In this document: piece after piece, positions 37,349 to 48,557 of the stretch
How positions within the stretch are numbered: the stretch's first letter is position 1
Layout of the letters: every line of letters starts with the position of its first letter
Source of the DNA: Oikopleura dioica
Taxonomy: Eukaryota; Chordata; Appendicularia; Copelata; Oikopleuridae
Assembly (NCBI GenBank): GCA_907165135.1
Contig: OU015568.1
Coordinates: 4,534,501 to 4,598,500, forward strand
Reading direction: 5' to 3'
DNA length: 64,000 nucleotides
Position numbers and translations under genes: made by a program
Notes under the pieces: model-generated
Seen by the model: the letters and a program-made list of their open reading frames with translations, nothing else
Databases searched by the model: none
What the model was told of the DNA's origin: nothing

Positions 37349-37582
37349 CATTTCAAGAAAAGGCGACATTTCAAGAAATCGGACATTTCAAGAAAAAAGA
37401 AGATTTCAAGAAAAAAAAATTTCTTGAAATATCCGGTTTCTTGAAATGGCTCTTTTGATTGAGATGTCTATTTTCTTCAAATGTCTCTCGTTCTTGAATT
37501 GTCTGTTTTTTTATGAAATGTCCGCTTTCTTGAAATGTCTCTTTTTCTTCAAAAGTTCCTTTTTCTTGAGATTTCCTTCTTT
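37349..37582. repeat. Fold-back array of ACATTTCAAGAAA units
   Basis: Several ~15-bp units GACATTTCAAGAAA in direct orientation are followed by units in the opposite orientation (TTTCTTGAAATGTC). The array truncates a MITE on its left. A second array of the same unit is at 41589-41828. Confidence 0.75.
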
Positions 37583-37757
37583 TAAATTTATTGGCGAACA
37601 ATTATTGATTGCAAATATATGTCCCCCGACATATCGGAGTCGAACACGAAATTCCGTCAGTCAGGAATGATAATCGCGGTATATCGATCCTTCCTCTAAG
37701 GGACCAGAAGATGTACCAAAGCTCGCTGAAAAATTCGGCGCTGATCTTCCAAATATC

Positions 37758-38201
37758 ATGGCTCACATCAACAATGTCGCTGTTTTCGTCAATATCGTCG
37801 GCCAGATCATGGTTCTCTTTCTTGGCCTGCTGATGGAAAGCCCTCATTTACGAAGAAATCTTCTCCTCTGCGATCAAAATGATCTCAAATCTTCTCTCGC
37901 CGCTATTGCTGCTGAAAAATGCGGAGGAGTTTGGGGATACACGCCGAAAATAATACGAATTTCGGAGTCTCAAGAATTGAAAGAAATCGCGCTTCCTTCC
38001 GTCTCTCTTTTCATCGCGGGTGTGGCAGAAATGACAGGGGAGCATATCATATGCTGCGTATGCGCAGAATCAGGGCGAATTTCGCCGCGGCCCAAAATTG
38101 GCGAAAATGTCATGTTTTGGAGATTTATGAGTCAACCGAAATTGGATCACAACTTTTCCGGTTTATTTTCTTTTTTGATGTCTTCTTTCAAGAAATTCTA
38201 G
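37758..38201 (+). CDS. Hypothetical ORF, 147 codons
   Basis: Single open frame MAHINNVAVFVNIVGQ to a TAG; it stays open about 90 nt upstream of this Met (to a TAA at about 37665), reading YIDPSSKGPEDVPKLAEKFG. There is one hydrophobic segment (VAVFVNIVGQIMVLFLGLLM) and a later moderately hydrophobic one (SLFIAGVAEM). It resembles no family I know, has no clear signal peptide and no splice-linked partner. It could be a genuine gene, a fragment, or chance. Confidence 0.35.
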   Translation: MAHINNVAVFVNIVGQIMVLFLGLLMESPHLRRNLLLCDQNDLKSSLAAIAAEKCGGVWGYTPKIIRISESQELKEIALPSVSLFIAGVAEMTGEHIICCVCAESGRISPRPKIGENVMFWRFMSQPKLDHNFSGLFSFLMSSFKKF

Positions 38202-38805
38202 AACTGGCCTCTTAGAAACCGATGAATTCGCCGAAAAAACAGGGCGCCCTGTCTCCGAATGTCTCCAAAAATAACAAAAATGTTCTAGAAACTACGAATA
38301 TCCGAATTTTGTCCGGACGATAGGAGACGTGTAAATGAAAATGTTACCTCCCCGATCAATGAGTTTTCTACCACAAATTGCGCGGAGCGCTTAATTCTAG
38401 CGGATTTTCAAAAGAAAATCATTTTCACAGTATCTAACATTATTTTTAGCTTATTTTTATTTTTACGTATTTTCGAAAAACTCTCTAGAACACGTATATT
38501 TTCCGTTTATTTTATGTTTATTCAACCGTCATTTATGTCCGTGAACCTGCTTGTGAATGGAAAAATTGACAAAAAACCACTTGCTGCAAAATATATTCAT
38601 TAAAAACAAAGTTTGTTTTTTTTCAGAAAATCAAAAAGATGACTTATCACTGATAAGTTATCAGACAAATTTCGAAAGAATTGGAATATAGGGGACCCCG
38701 TATTAGTACAAACTGTATATCCGAATATTGCTATTCTTCATAAATGAAATTCTATTATTTATTCTTTCGTTTTATTCATAAAGATCTCTTGTAATACATC
38801 AAAGT
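38202..38805. other. Spacer with no recognised feature
   Basis: AT-rich sequence between the hypothetical ORF and the 3' end of the kelch-like gene. I see no gene, TIR pair or RNA in it. Confidence 0.5.
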
Positions 38806-40458
38806 TTAAATGCAATAGTCAGAAAAAGTACGAAAAAGAATAGGGTTCCGATACGAAGTACTGTTTCCAATTATTCCAGTATTCACTACTTGATCGTTAG
38901 CAATGTCAATTCTTTGAATAGGATTCCCTCTTCCATATCCGGCGACAGTAATAATTAAATTGTCGATAATCATTGCAGATCCATATGAGTCAGCCTTGAT
39001 TTATAATTTAATAAGACTGTAACTCATGAGCTTACGATTTGAAGTTCACCGATTCTTGTCCAGTTGTTGTTTTGAAGAAGCCAAATTCCTGTTTGACTTG
39101 TCCAACTCTCATTAACAATACTATTTCCACCAGCGAGCAAAAGATTACCACTTGGAAGCCCAATTAAAATGTGACTGTAGATCCCGCTTGAAATTATTTA
39201 AAAGCTGATGATAACTTATCACATTACTTCAACGGAAAATCCGATAAAGTTGACCATCCCGAGGAAGTTAAGGTTTCCACTTTTATCCGACTCTCGCCTG
39301 ATTGATTGCCAACAGTCGTTGGCTGCTGATGATAGAATCCAAGTTTGCCCATCGCATGATCAAACTTAGTTCCATAAGTTCCGACAGATGATGTACCATT
39401 AAAGATTTCACAATAGTTGTACGGCTTATACCAATGAAAGCAAACAAGAACACGGTCTCCGTTATCGATAGTCAGAGCAGCACTATGAAAGTCAACCCCG
39501 ACCTTCAAGCGTGCGGATTGTTCTTGCCACTCGCAACCTTCTAATTTTGATATCTAATGAAGTTTTTTCAAGGAAATCAAATCTTTATTACTCTTTGATA
39601 ATCCCATCCCCCACCAAATACAAATAACTCGTCTTTGAAGAGAGCATAAGGACACTGGCTTAGATATGAATCTCGCGTAGCATTTATTGATGGAAACGTC
39701 TTTGTTAATCCATCAATTGAAATTGTAAATGATTCTTTCAGACTGTCGGTCATAACAAGGATGTGCTTAAATTTTTTATTTAATATACAAATGAAAGAAA
39801 AATATATATTATTTTCATAAGTCTGCGATGATTCGTGTTTAGAATTTACCTGCATGATAGTTGATGATGTTGTTGGCACATAAGTCGACGTTTTTGTTGT
39901 TGTAGGTGAAGATGTTGTTGTCGTAATTATATTCTTAAAAAAATAAGCACATTATAGAAATTATCTCTTTACCTCTACGCAAGGGCAGCTATCCAAATCT
40001 TGTAACAGTCGATCATTACATTGTTCAAAGCAATCGCGGTCTGGAGGGCAGGCACGAATGCAGATGGCCTGATAAATAGACATTTGTTCTTTTTATTATA
40101 TAACTACCTGATTTTCTAATGACTCTTCTCTACATTCAATAAAATGATGGTTTTCTGTCGCTGCCGAATCGCATGCGTCCGAACAAACTGGACTTGCGCA
40201 GTTTAGACATCCGTTCGGACAATTTGTTCCACAAGGACAATATGAAGAGCATTCTTGATAAGGTGTTGAAAGAATAATTCATATATTTTTTTAATTTTTC
40301 ACTGCGATACCTCCGAACTTATTTACACATTCATTTTCACAAAGAGCATTTTCACAGCTCTCGCGGCACTGCAGAAAATCAATTCTGCAAAGACTGTAAC
40401 ATTCATTGAACAGATCTTCGTCACTTAAACAGAGAATGTGAATGTTTTGATTTTCCAT
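38806..40458 (-). CDS. Cysteine-rich plus kelch-like secreted protein (copy B)
   Basis: Exons: 40458-40311, 40253-40108, 40068-39973, 39933-39850, 39765-39594, 39540-39228, 39186-39036, 38994-38806 (432 aa from MENQNIH). The N-terminal half has dense Cys patterns: CLSDEDLFNECYSLCRIDFLQC, CSSYCPCGTNCPNGCLNC, CIRACPPDRDCFEQC. A short Thr-rich linker precedes propeller-like blades (ALFKDELFVFGGGWDYQ, GLPSGNLLLAGGNSIV, MIIDNLIITVAGYGRG). The order of parts matches the gene at 25321-26891. The intron after exon 5 fits only as GA-AG (CAAA|GAG...TTAG). The true start is uncertain: a TIR element (40474-40668) lies just upstream, and a candidate signal-peptide exon MMIFSSNYVLS| begins at 41054. Function unknown. 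Confidence 0.8.
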
Positions 40459-40473
40459 AATTGGTTCTTTCGT

Positions 40474-40668
40474 GGGGTGGCGGGCGCCCAGGTTCATAAT
40501 CGGTCGGTTCAAAATTTTGTGAACAAGGTTCATATTACGTCGAAAAAGTGACTCAAATAGACTGAAGGCGCAATTGCAGAGAAAGCTTATAACGTCAAAA
40601 ATGAGTTGAACCGGGTTCACAAAATTGTGAACAAGGTTCACAATTGTGAATCTGGGCGCCCTACACCC
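40474..40668. mobile_element. TIR element at the 5' end of the kelch-like gene
   Basis: The ends GGGTGGCGGGCGCCCAGGTT and CTGGGCGCCCTACACCCC are inverted, flanked by the near-matches TTTCGTG and TTTCATG. AACCTTGTTCACAAT-type motifs repeat inside. Confidence 0.6.
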
Positions 40669-41079
40669 CTTTCATGAAGATTTGCAATGAAAGATTTCTA
40701 TTTATATGAAATTGAAATTCTGCATTAGTAGACTCACACACAAGTTTCCGTCGAAATACTTGCTAAATTTTCTTCAAAAAGTCTTGTCTCTTTATCTAGC
40801 AATTTTTGAAGGCTTTTTGCTCGAGGTCGATCATTGAGTTGTTTTGCTATACATAAGCCATAAAAATGGAGGAATTGAAGAAATATCATTTTTTTCAATT
40901 GAAAAGAAGTCTTATTGCTTCATCAAGTCAAATTCAATTGAATAATTATTAAACAACTCGACTTTAGTCTCTCGAGCTTGTTCAAGTGATATTTGCTTCG
41001 ACCGTAAATGCATGAGCTTACAGATAAAACATAATTGCTGGAAAATATCATCATAAGAAGGAATCCCTCCGTCTATCCT

Positions 41080-41205
41080 GGGTAGGCTTCATCTCCCCAA
41101 GAGCTTTATTCTCCCAGAGCTTCATTTCTCTAAAAGCTTCGTTTCCCCAGCCTGGGCAGATGAAGCTCTTGGGGAGATGAAGCTCTTGGGCCAATGAAGC
41201 TCCTA
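41080..41205. repeat. Fold-back repeat AGCTTCATCTCCCC
   Basis: GCTTCATCTCCCCAAGAGCT and similar units are followed by the inverse AGCTCTTGGGGAGATGAAGC. No coding capacity. Confidence 0.6.
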
Positions 41206-41588
41206 TTCGATTTTTTTAGTATTTCAGAAAAAATTTCAAAAATATTTCTAGAAATATCAATCCTTTTCGTATCAAACACGAATTCGTTGCTATAATAGAA
41301 TAAAATCAAGAAATATTTTTTCTCGAACGTCAAAAATTAGCTTCGCATATGACCGTTTACTATTTATATTTCTTTATTTATCTTTATTTAAAGGTGTCAA
41401 CATCGATTTTCGCATTATTTCTGCATCAGTTTAGGTATACCAAATCGTGCAATCAACCTTTAAAACAGTTTTTATTGTATCAATAAAGATTAAAAAAATT
41501 TTTCTTCAATGAAAAATTTTTGCCCAGAGTTTGGGGGCAGATATTCGTATTTTTTCTTTGTGCAATAGGATAATTTTTGAAAAAAAAC

Positions 41589-41828
41589 GTACATTTCAAG
41601 AAAACGGAACATTTCAAGAAAAAAGAACATTTCAAGAAAAAAGAACATTTCAAGAAAGTAGACATTTCAAGGAGAGCAGACATTTCAATGATATCGGACA
41701 TTCCACGAATAAAAGAAATTTCAAGGCGATGGACATTTCAAGAAAAATATACATTTCAATCATTTCTTGAAATGTCTGCTTTCTTGAAATGTCTGCTTTC
41801 TTGAAATGTCTCTTCTTCTTGAAATGTC
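41589..41828. repeat. Second fold-back array of ACATTTCAAGAAA units
   Basis: About ten direct units (ACATTTCAAGAAAA and variants) are followed by inverted ones (TTTCTTGAAATGTC). The array ends exactly where homology with the mucin-like gene begins (about 41832), so it marks the truncation breakpoint of that copy. Confidence 0.75.
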
Positions 41829-41832
41829 CTTG

Positions 41833-43628
41833 AACAGCAGGATCAACAACAAGAACAACAATGACATCAACTACTGAAAGTTCTCCGGGCGATTTTACCA
41901 CTGACTATTCCTATTTTGCCTCGGGAGACTATACAACTGACTCACTTGAGGATTTCACCTCTACTTCAGAAGAGACATCATCTTCTACATTTAGTACCTT
42001 GACGGAAACTTCAAAATCATCGACAGCATTTTCAACCGTTGCTTCAACACGACCACCACCCACTTGTCTTCAAAACACGGCGTTCGGTGACATTTTCGTC
42101 TGGGAAATTGCACCTGGAATGGACAAGCCATCTCCTTATTCAAATTTCGAGTATGAAATCGCAAACTTTGCCGGAGACACTCAAGATTGTCAGCGAGAGT
42201 GTGCAAGTTTCGCCGGCTGTTACAAGGAAAGGACTCTCGAAAATACATCGTTACTTTCTGATCTTAAAAATTATAAGCCGGAAGCACCATGAATGAGTCC
42301 AATAAAAGCTCCATCACGATTTTGACAACAATATTTGCGAGCTTCGTGGTGACGAAATTACTTTCTCAGGAGACGGAAATGACTATGCGGTTTCTGGGAA
42401 ATCTTGCGAATCCGGCTATGAGTGGATAGACTACGCTGTGAATCTCGAGTTTTATTGCCTTTTCTCGACCTCCCAAACTCCCGAGGATTTTCTCGCTATG
42501 CTGAATAGCTATAATCCACCTGGATGGGTTACTTACACATCTATTGGTTTTGCCTATTCTTACGAGTTCGAATTCGAATTGGCTACAAACGTACCTTGGC
42601 TTCAGCCAGCTGGGCCAAATCGGATTTGGATCGCATTCGTTGGCGAACTTCATATACGATTCGAAAATTTTAATTTCTCCAGAAAGCGCCGATTTGCCAT
42701 CCCTGAGGTTGAAGTTGACAGCGTCATTCAAGATGTCGCTGCCAACGCAACCACTGAGTTCCAATCGTCCATCGATGCCGGAAACGCTACTGTAGCTGTT
42801 ACAACAAACACAACTGTTGAAGTTGAAGAAGTCGAGCCAGTGATTGATCCATTGGATCCAACATCAACACTTGCTTCAACAACAACGAGCACTACCACCA
42901 CCTCGACAACTACAACTACAACTACCACGACCACAGCAACTACCACTACTTCTACGACCACAACAACATCAACAACCACCTCGACAATTACAACTACGAC
43001 GACAAGAACGACAACTTCTACGTCTTCAACTACTACAAGTTCATCAACAACGACAACAGCGAGCACAACTACCGTAAGTTCAAACTCTACTGGGACGATT
43101 CCTCAACTAGGAAGTCTTTATGACTGGGGATTTTAATCAGAGCATCTGATTTATTTCAATAATAATTATCATCTTTGATAACTTGTACAGTAAAATCTCG
43201 ACACAAGACGCTCTTGAATTGGTTTTATCTGATGCCGTGGCCGATCACCCAAACAACAAACTGAAAAATTTCTATAAAATCAAGGCTCGTTTTGGCTGGT
43301 TCAACGATTACGTAGAAACTCCCTGCGTCAATCCCGCCGGTGCTGGTCCAGGAAAAGGTCACTTACAGACAAACATTACTTTTTCTGAGCAAAAATCAAA
43401 GACCATTATAAAAGGAATCGCGCCAGACTTTGTTGAACCAACGATTTCAATAAACGATCCTTGCCTTGCCGCTGAAACTTTCTACAATGCTCTCCTTGGC
43501 TTCTACGATGATTTCGTCTGCCTTGACAGAATCAGAAACAGAGGAATCACGAAAAACGTTGACAATTAACTCGACCAAGCTAAAGATCTCTTCAACCGTA
43601 TCTTGAGGAAGACAACCTGTCCTTTACT
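41833..43628 (+). pseudogene. Mucin/PAN-like gene, copy 2: 5'-truncated with premature stop
   Basis: Visible exons about 41833-42226, 42309-43093 and 43191 onward, homologous to the gene at 33789-36255. The signal peptide and the first ~220 codons are absent; homology starts abruptly beside a fold-back array. The PAN-like module, LAMLNSYNPPGWVTYTS domain, poly-Thr tract and GWFNDYVETPC domain are intact, and both introns again require GA-AG. The final exon keeps the frame that copy 1 has lost (THIS region reads NITFSEQKSKT), but a TAA at 43567-43569 replaces the AAA that copy 1 has. The conserved tail DQAKDLFNRILRKTTCP lies beyond that stop, up to TAG at about 43633. Without a start codon it is probably a pseudogene unless an upstream exon supplies one. 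Confidence 0.65.
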
Positions 43629-43742
43629 TGTTTAGATAATGATAAGCGATTTTCTGTTATTATTTTTGCCTTAGCATGTTCCTGATTATCTATATTCTAT
43701 CTTTAATAAACAATTATTTATAGTAAGTATATTTGGCATTTT

Positions 43743-44241
43743 TCAATATTTTCGTCGAATTTCAGCCAGACTCGCTCCCGACCCGATCGGAGTCATTTTA
43801 CTTTCAACAGAGGACCAGTAATGCAAATTCTGCGCTCCGTTTGTGTAATATCGATCATTTGTGCAACCAAATCTTCCAGAATTAAAGCGCTCTCCGAAAC
43901 TAAAATTTTTCTTCATCACAAAAGCTCTGGAAAAGTTACCTGAATCTGGACTTGACAGGATCTTTCGGACAATAATCCTTATTGTTAGTTCCTTGCCAAT
44001 ATTTGAAGCCACTCTTTGCTCTGAAAAAAATTCAAACTCAAGTGCAAAAAGCTTCAAAGCTGACCTTAAACTGTAAGAAGACTGAAGGGCTCTTCTCGAT
44101 TTATTTCTTTGGCGCTCCTCACTTTCGAAAGTTTCAAGAAGATAAGCTCAAGTTCACTTTGAAGATTTTTTTCTTTGAAAATTTTCCTTGTTGATTTCAG
44201 GTGCAAATGTGGAAGATGAAGTGCTGATGCTGATTGAAAAG
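43743..44241 (-). CDS. Small Cys-containing gene, copy 2 (3' exons)
   Basis: Exons 44241-44199, 44146-44065, 44020-43940, 43899-43743; lengths identical to copy 1 at 36712-37212 and divisible by three in sum. The protein includes FESEERQRNKS, LRAKSGFKYWQGTNNK, CPKDPVKSRFSFGERFN and the C-terminus CTNDRYYTNGAQNLHY ... AEIRRKY. The first intron fits as GA-AG (CCT|GAAATC). A MITE (44274-44500) occupies the upstream intron. A possible first exon lies at 44696-44523, if its donor is again GA (ACT|GAAGGT). Family unknown; convergent with the mucin-like copy. Confidence 0.65.
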
Positions 44242-44273
44242 CTAAAAAATCATGAAAAATCGATTTCGTTTTT

Positions 44274-44500
44274 GAGCTCGGCATCCTGTGTAGGAGACTT
44301 GACTCAGGTTCCGAAAAGCTTAAATGAAAAGTCGCGTAGCGGCTTTTTCAAAAAGGAAGCCGCTTTGCAACATCACTATTTACGTCAAATTTGAACTCCT
44401 GGAAAAGCCTCATCGCAGCTTCATTCAAAAAATCTGCGACGCGGCTTTTATTTGAGGTCGTTTGATACTGACTCAGGTTTTCTACACAGGTTGGCGAGCC
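44274..44500. mobile_element. CCTGAGTCAGGGTC-family MITE
   Basis: Left end GCTCGGCATCCTGTGTAGGA then GACTTGACTCAGG; right end CTGACTCAGGTTTTCTACAC then AGGTTGGCGAGCC. The internal AAGTCGCGTAGCGGCTTTTT palindrome is typical of the family. A solitary further end (GCTCGGCAACCTGTGTAGAA) is at about 44993. Confidence 0.7.
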
Positions 44501-44522
44501 GAGAATCTAGGCCCAAGATTTT

Positions 44523-44696
44523 AAACACCTTCAGTTCTATCCCTGTATTCTTTGATATTGACAAATCTGTTCGCATCCACATCAAGCTCTTTCCACACTT
44601 TTGCCACATTCTCTGTCCGTCTCAGAATCCCAAGCGCTTGGAAAAACGTCCTCAAACATGCAAAAGAACTCGTTTTACCTGCATTAGCAGCCATCT
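44523..44696 (-). CDS. Small ORF with EF-hand-like loop
   Basis: A 57-codon frame from MAANAGKTSSF to TEGV and a stop. The stretch VWKELDVDANRFVNIKEYRD fits a helix-loop-helix EF-hand (D-x-D-x-N-x-x-V-x-x-x-E). It could be a separate small gene or the first exon of the Cys-containing gene just downstream. No other support. Confidence 0.3.
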
Positions 44697-44699
44697 CCT

Positions 44700-45862
44700 C
44701 TCTTTATCTCTGCTCTAATTTCCTCCGCTCTGGCTCCCGTAATGAAGCGATAGTAAGCTCTTCAAATAAAAATAAGAGATTGTTGCGCTGCCCAAAAAAC
44801 GGAACAAACTCGAGAGCTCTCCCAACAAAACTTCTGACGACTGAGACAGATTTCTTTCATTCGCCCCGCCCAGCTCAACCGCACTTGCTGGAAAACTAAG
44901 CCTCTGCGCTTTGTTACCATGAGCTTTTCAGTAGCATCAAGTTCAAGATACAGCCGCGCAATTTTTCGAATGAATATTTTATTTTAAGCTTTGCTCGGCA
45001 ACCTGTGTAGAAAACCTGAGTCCGGGTCAGAAATATCTTTGAAAATAGATTAAAATAATAAATTATTATTTATTTAATTCAAAATATATTATTTTTTTAA
45101 TTTATAAAAATTATTTAAATTATAATTAACAATCGATTAAAGCTCACGAAAGACTGCCGCCTGCTGCCGCTTATTGCCGTCTTGAGCCACAAAATACCGC
45201 CTAATGCCGGAAAGACAAAGCAAAAGTGGCCCTTTTTCTGATTTAGAAAGTCTGTTACTTCCACTGTCAAAAGCTGACCACACCCAATCGTAATTTTGGA
45301 GTACAGGCGGGAGGTGCACGTAACTCACTCTTGCAAAAGAACTATTTGCCGGTGGCGGTGGCGCGTCCCTTTTCTGACCGGTCGGCGATTGCGCCAATCC
45401 GCGCGCACTACGCCGCGCGTTCCATCATTCTTCGAGCGCTAGAATCCTTTCTGCTGAGTACCCACCAACCTCTTCAAGACATCACAATCAACATAATTTT
45501 TTCAAATCTTTCATTTTTCAAGAAAAAAGAGCAGAGAAAAGGAAGACGGCCATAAATGGCCGCAGAAGGCCAAATGACTGGACAAACCATGGATCGTCTT
45601 CAAGGAACGGGTCGGAAAGATCATCATTTTTGTCCGAAAAATCCGCAAGGAATAGTACTAAAAAGGGGTTTAAAAAATAGCGCCATGTTTACTACACCGC
45701 CAGCGCGCTTTTTATGGCGCTGATAAGGGTTCAATTGACTGGGAAGTGCCGGAAAAAGGAGATTTTGGAATGCGATTATGAAGAATGTGAGAACATTCTT
45801 TCCGGGCTAGATTTTTTTCAGCATTTTTCTTGAGAAATTTGAGATAGAGCTTGTGAAGTGAA
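44700..45862. other. Spacer before the MARVEL-like gene
   Basis: Contains a solitary MITE end near 44993-45030, an AT-only tract (45045-45130) and a CpG-rich patch (about 45340-45430) that may be promoter sequence. An 86-codon minus-strand frame at 45137-45397 crosses the CpG-rich patch and is not convincing. Confidence 0.4.
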
Positions 45863-48174
45863 ATGGAAGAGGAGAGGAAATTTAATGAAGAATCGGTTGA
45901 AATTGCCAGAGAAAACAGGGTAAAACTTTTTTTTTTTTAATTTTTTTTTTTTTTTTTTTAATTTTAAATTGCCAGAAAATTAATAACCAACCACAAAATA
46001 TGAACTGAAAGTCATTTATATTTTCTTGTAAAAAGGGGTTTGTCCTAGGATTATTGCATAATAATGATGTTCCATTTTAGAAAAGACATAATTGTTAGAA
46101 AGTCTCAATTTCTCTCGAATAAATCTAAAGACCAAGTTTAACCTCAAATTCTAAAAGGGCATCGTGACCGCCGACGTAACCGCGCTCCAAAACGAGCTTG
46201 CAGATTTGAACCAGCAACTTATCGATATTGAAATGCTCAAATCCTCGGCAGTCCAGCGCAATAGATTCGGGTTGCTTCTATTTTTCATTTGCTCGAGCTT
46301 TATTTCCACCTCTATCAACCCAGTACGAACAGGAGGCCAAAACGGCGCTAGAACTTTCTGCTGTTCCGACTGATTTCGGTCGCTTTGACAGCATTAATTC
46401 CCGGGAACCAATCGTGGGCGACCATTCCGACCCAGAACAAGACAAACAAGACCCGGAAACGGGCGAACCGATGCGACCGACCTTCAATTTCTGGAAATAT
46501 GAACTCTACCTCGACGACCTCAAAAGCATCGCCGGCCTTGTCCGATTGTCCCATTTTGCCCTGCTTCTGATAATGATGATTGCCGCCGTCGCCGGTGGAT
46601 CACCCGGAGCTCCGTTTAAGTTTCAGATCTTCCTCTGGCTCGCTGGAACTGCAGCGAATGCGTTTTTCTTGGTGAATGATTTTAGTACCAGCGGCGCGCC
46701 GGATCAACTTGGATGTAAGTTTATTCAACGATTTCTCGGGAAAACAGCTCAATTTCCCTCGCTTTATTCTAAAAATTCTCTCAGCCTTCAAATTCACCTT
46801 CGTCCGAATGCTCGCTTATTTCCTCCTCTTTCTCATCACCGTCATCACTTCCCTCGCCGCCTGGGGAAACAACGGAGGCATCGGGGCTCTCCAAGCAGCT
46901 GGCGCAATCGGTACCCTTGCTGGAATCTCGTTTGGCATCTCTGCATTCTTCGCTTATCAAGCTCACAGCGAGTATATGTCTGCCGAAGCAGAGCGAGAAG
47001 CTGAAGGTTTGTCCTCAAATCTCTGTTCCGCAACATTTGTTGAAAACCTGAGACAGGCTCTGAAATATCACCAAGGAAAAATCGCTCAGCGGTTTTTTTT
47101 AATGAAGCCGCGAAGCGGCTACGCTAGAATTTGAAAGTTGATTGAAAAAGCAATTTGGCAAAGCCGCTATGCGACTTCGTTTTTAAAAAAGCCGCTGCGC
47201 GGCTTTTCCTTGGTGATCTTTCAGAGCCTGACTCAGGTTTTCCACCATTTTCTTTTTCAACCTCTTTTCTAGCCCAGAAAAACTCTGACTCAAAAACGAA
47301 GGCAGAAAAGGAAGCAGAGGGTCCTCCAATCGATCGAACTACGAAGCCGAATACGATTTCCGGAAATGACTTTTCTGATCTTCATGGACAACAACACATG
47401 GTATGAGTTGGTTTTTCATACAGAAACATATGAAATTGATTTGATTGGATTATCGAAAAGATGGTCATCTTTTCGTTTGAATTGAAATCTCCTTGAAAAT
47501 ATTTTTTCCAAGGAGGGTGATTTCAACACACTTGCTCACCGCTCTCAGATGAATTCGCGCGAACTGGATTACGGTGAGCGCATTGGATACCGCGGTCAAA
47601 TGCAATACAACGAGCCGTACGAAGGGTCGCACCCACAGATTATGGATAATCCGCAGCCTCTTGCCACGCTCAGCCATCGAAATGACGGTCTTCAACGGGG
47701 ATTTCAGCAGGATGGTGAGTTTTATGATTATCTTCTATGATTTCAAAGGGAGTTGCGACAGGAACCGCCAAAAAATTTCGACAAATTTTGCACGGGTGGC
47801 TACTTGGCCTCTGATTGGCCGATGAGTCGAATCCGAGCATCTGATTGGTTGAAAATTTCCATGCAAAATTTGTCGAAATTTTTTGTCGGTTCCATACCCC
47901 TCCCCATTCTAAGTCCTTCTTTTTTGATCTTTCGTTGTAGATATGAGAGGAGATCCTTATGGAATGGACATGGACCCGTACGGGCGGGATTTCAGCACAC
48001 TACCTCGCGACCAAACTCTCGGGGTTCGAGGAGGCTTCGAAAGCCACGACAACACCGACCTACAGTATCCTCAAGACTTTCAAAACGTAAGAGATTCCCT
48101 CAAACCTTCCTAACCCTCTTCAGGACGCAATGATGCTTGCAAAACATCGAGCGGGTTTCGGAGATGATCAATAA
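45863..48174 (+). CDS. Four-TM MARVEL-like membrane protein with Tyr-rich tail
   Basis: Exons: 45863-45919, 46158-46250, 46324-46714, 46785-47006, 47273-47400, 47549-47714, 47941-48086, 48124-48174 (417 aa). The N-terminus (MEEERKFNEESVEIARENR) leads to a short coil (ALQNELADLNQQLIDIEML). Four hydrophobic helices follow: LVRLSHFALLLIMMIAAVAG, FQIFLWLAGTAANAFFLVND, MLAYFLLFLITVITSLAAW and GTLAGISFGISAFFAYQ. The spacing is like MARVEL-domain proteins of vesicles and junctions. The cytoplasmic tail is polar, with YGERIGYRGQMQYNEPYEG and DPYGMDMDPYGRD. A specific subfamily cannot be named. MITEs sit in the introns 47007-47272 and 47715-47940. Confidence 0.75.
47030..47252. mobile_element. CCTGAGTCAGGGTC-family MITE in an intron
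   Basis: TTGTTGAAAACCTGAGACAG and CTGACTCAGGTTTTCCACCA form the inverted ends. Internal AAGCCGCGAAGCGGCT-type palindromes. It lies within a canonical GT-AG intron of the MARVEL-like gene. Confidence 0.7.
47761..47893. mobile_element. Small TIR element in an intron
   Basis: GGAACCGCCAAAAAATTTCG plus ACAAATTTTGCA at the left; TGCAAAATTTGTCGAAATTT plus TTTGTCGGTTCC at the right. The 133-bp element is inside the intron 47715-47940. Confidence 0.75.
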
Positions 48175-48501
48175 TCAACAGATAAATCTTCGAAATGAAT
48201 GATGCCAAATTTCAACTTGCTCAAACTTACTATTTTCAAGCTCAATCACTGTACATATTATATGTAACATATAAAATATTTTCAAATGTTTTATTCTTAT
48301 TAATAATAAATAAATGGAACGTTCAAAATCATTTCACAGCCATTTTTACTTTAATAATTATGAATTAATAATTAGCGACCAGCCTGTTTTCATGCTGTTT
48401 TTTACCGAAGTAATATGCGGGAAAGAATTTTAAATGATGCTCTAATGATTTAAACAGGTAAACCGCATGGGAATGTCATTCCACTGGCATTACTGTCGAC
48501 C

Positions 48502-48508
48502 TATATAA
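48502..48508 (+). promoter_or_regulatory. TATA box of the first secreted-peptide gene
   Basis: TATATAA lies 50 nt before the ATG at 48558. A shared motif ATCCAGTGCAGTC (48523-48535) and GATCCAGAGCAGTC (49271-49284) precedes both peptide genes at similar distance and may mark the transcription start. Confidence 0.5.
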
Positions 48509-48557
48509 CAAGTTTTTTCTCCATCCAGTGCAGTCGAAAACCTGAAAGTGAAAAAAC

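Noticed and set aside
37349-37582. Possible CRISPR-like array because of regular ~15-bp repeats
   Set aside because: The units are in both orientations with no unique spacers, in an animal genome; it is a fold-back repeat.
37610-37690. tRNA-like stretch with a box-B motif GTTCGACTCC on the minus strand
   Set aside because: The T stem, D arm and anticodon arm do not fold; at most a decayed tRNA-derived fragment.
45137-45397. 86-codon minus-strand frame MAQSPTGQKRD
   Set aside because: It crosses a CpG-rich promoter-like patch and simple sequence and has no supporting features.
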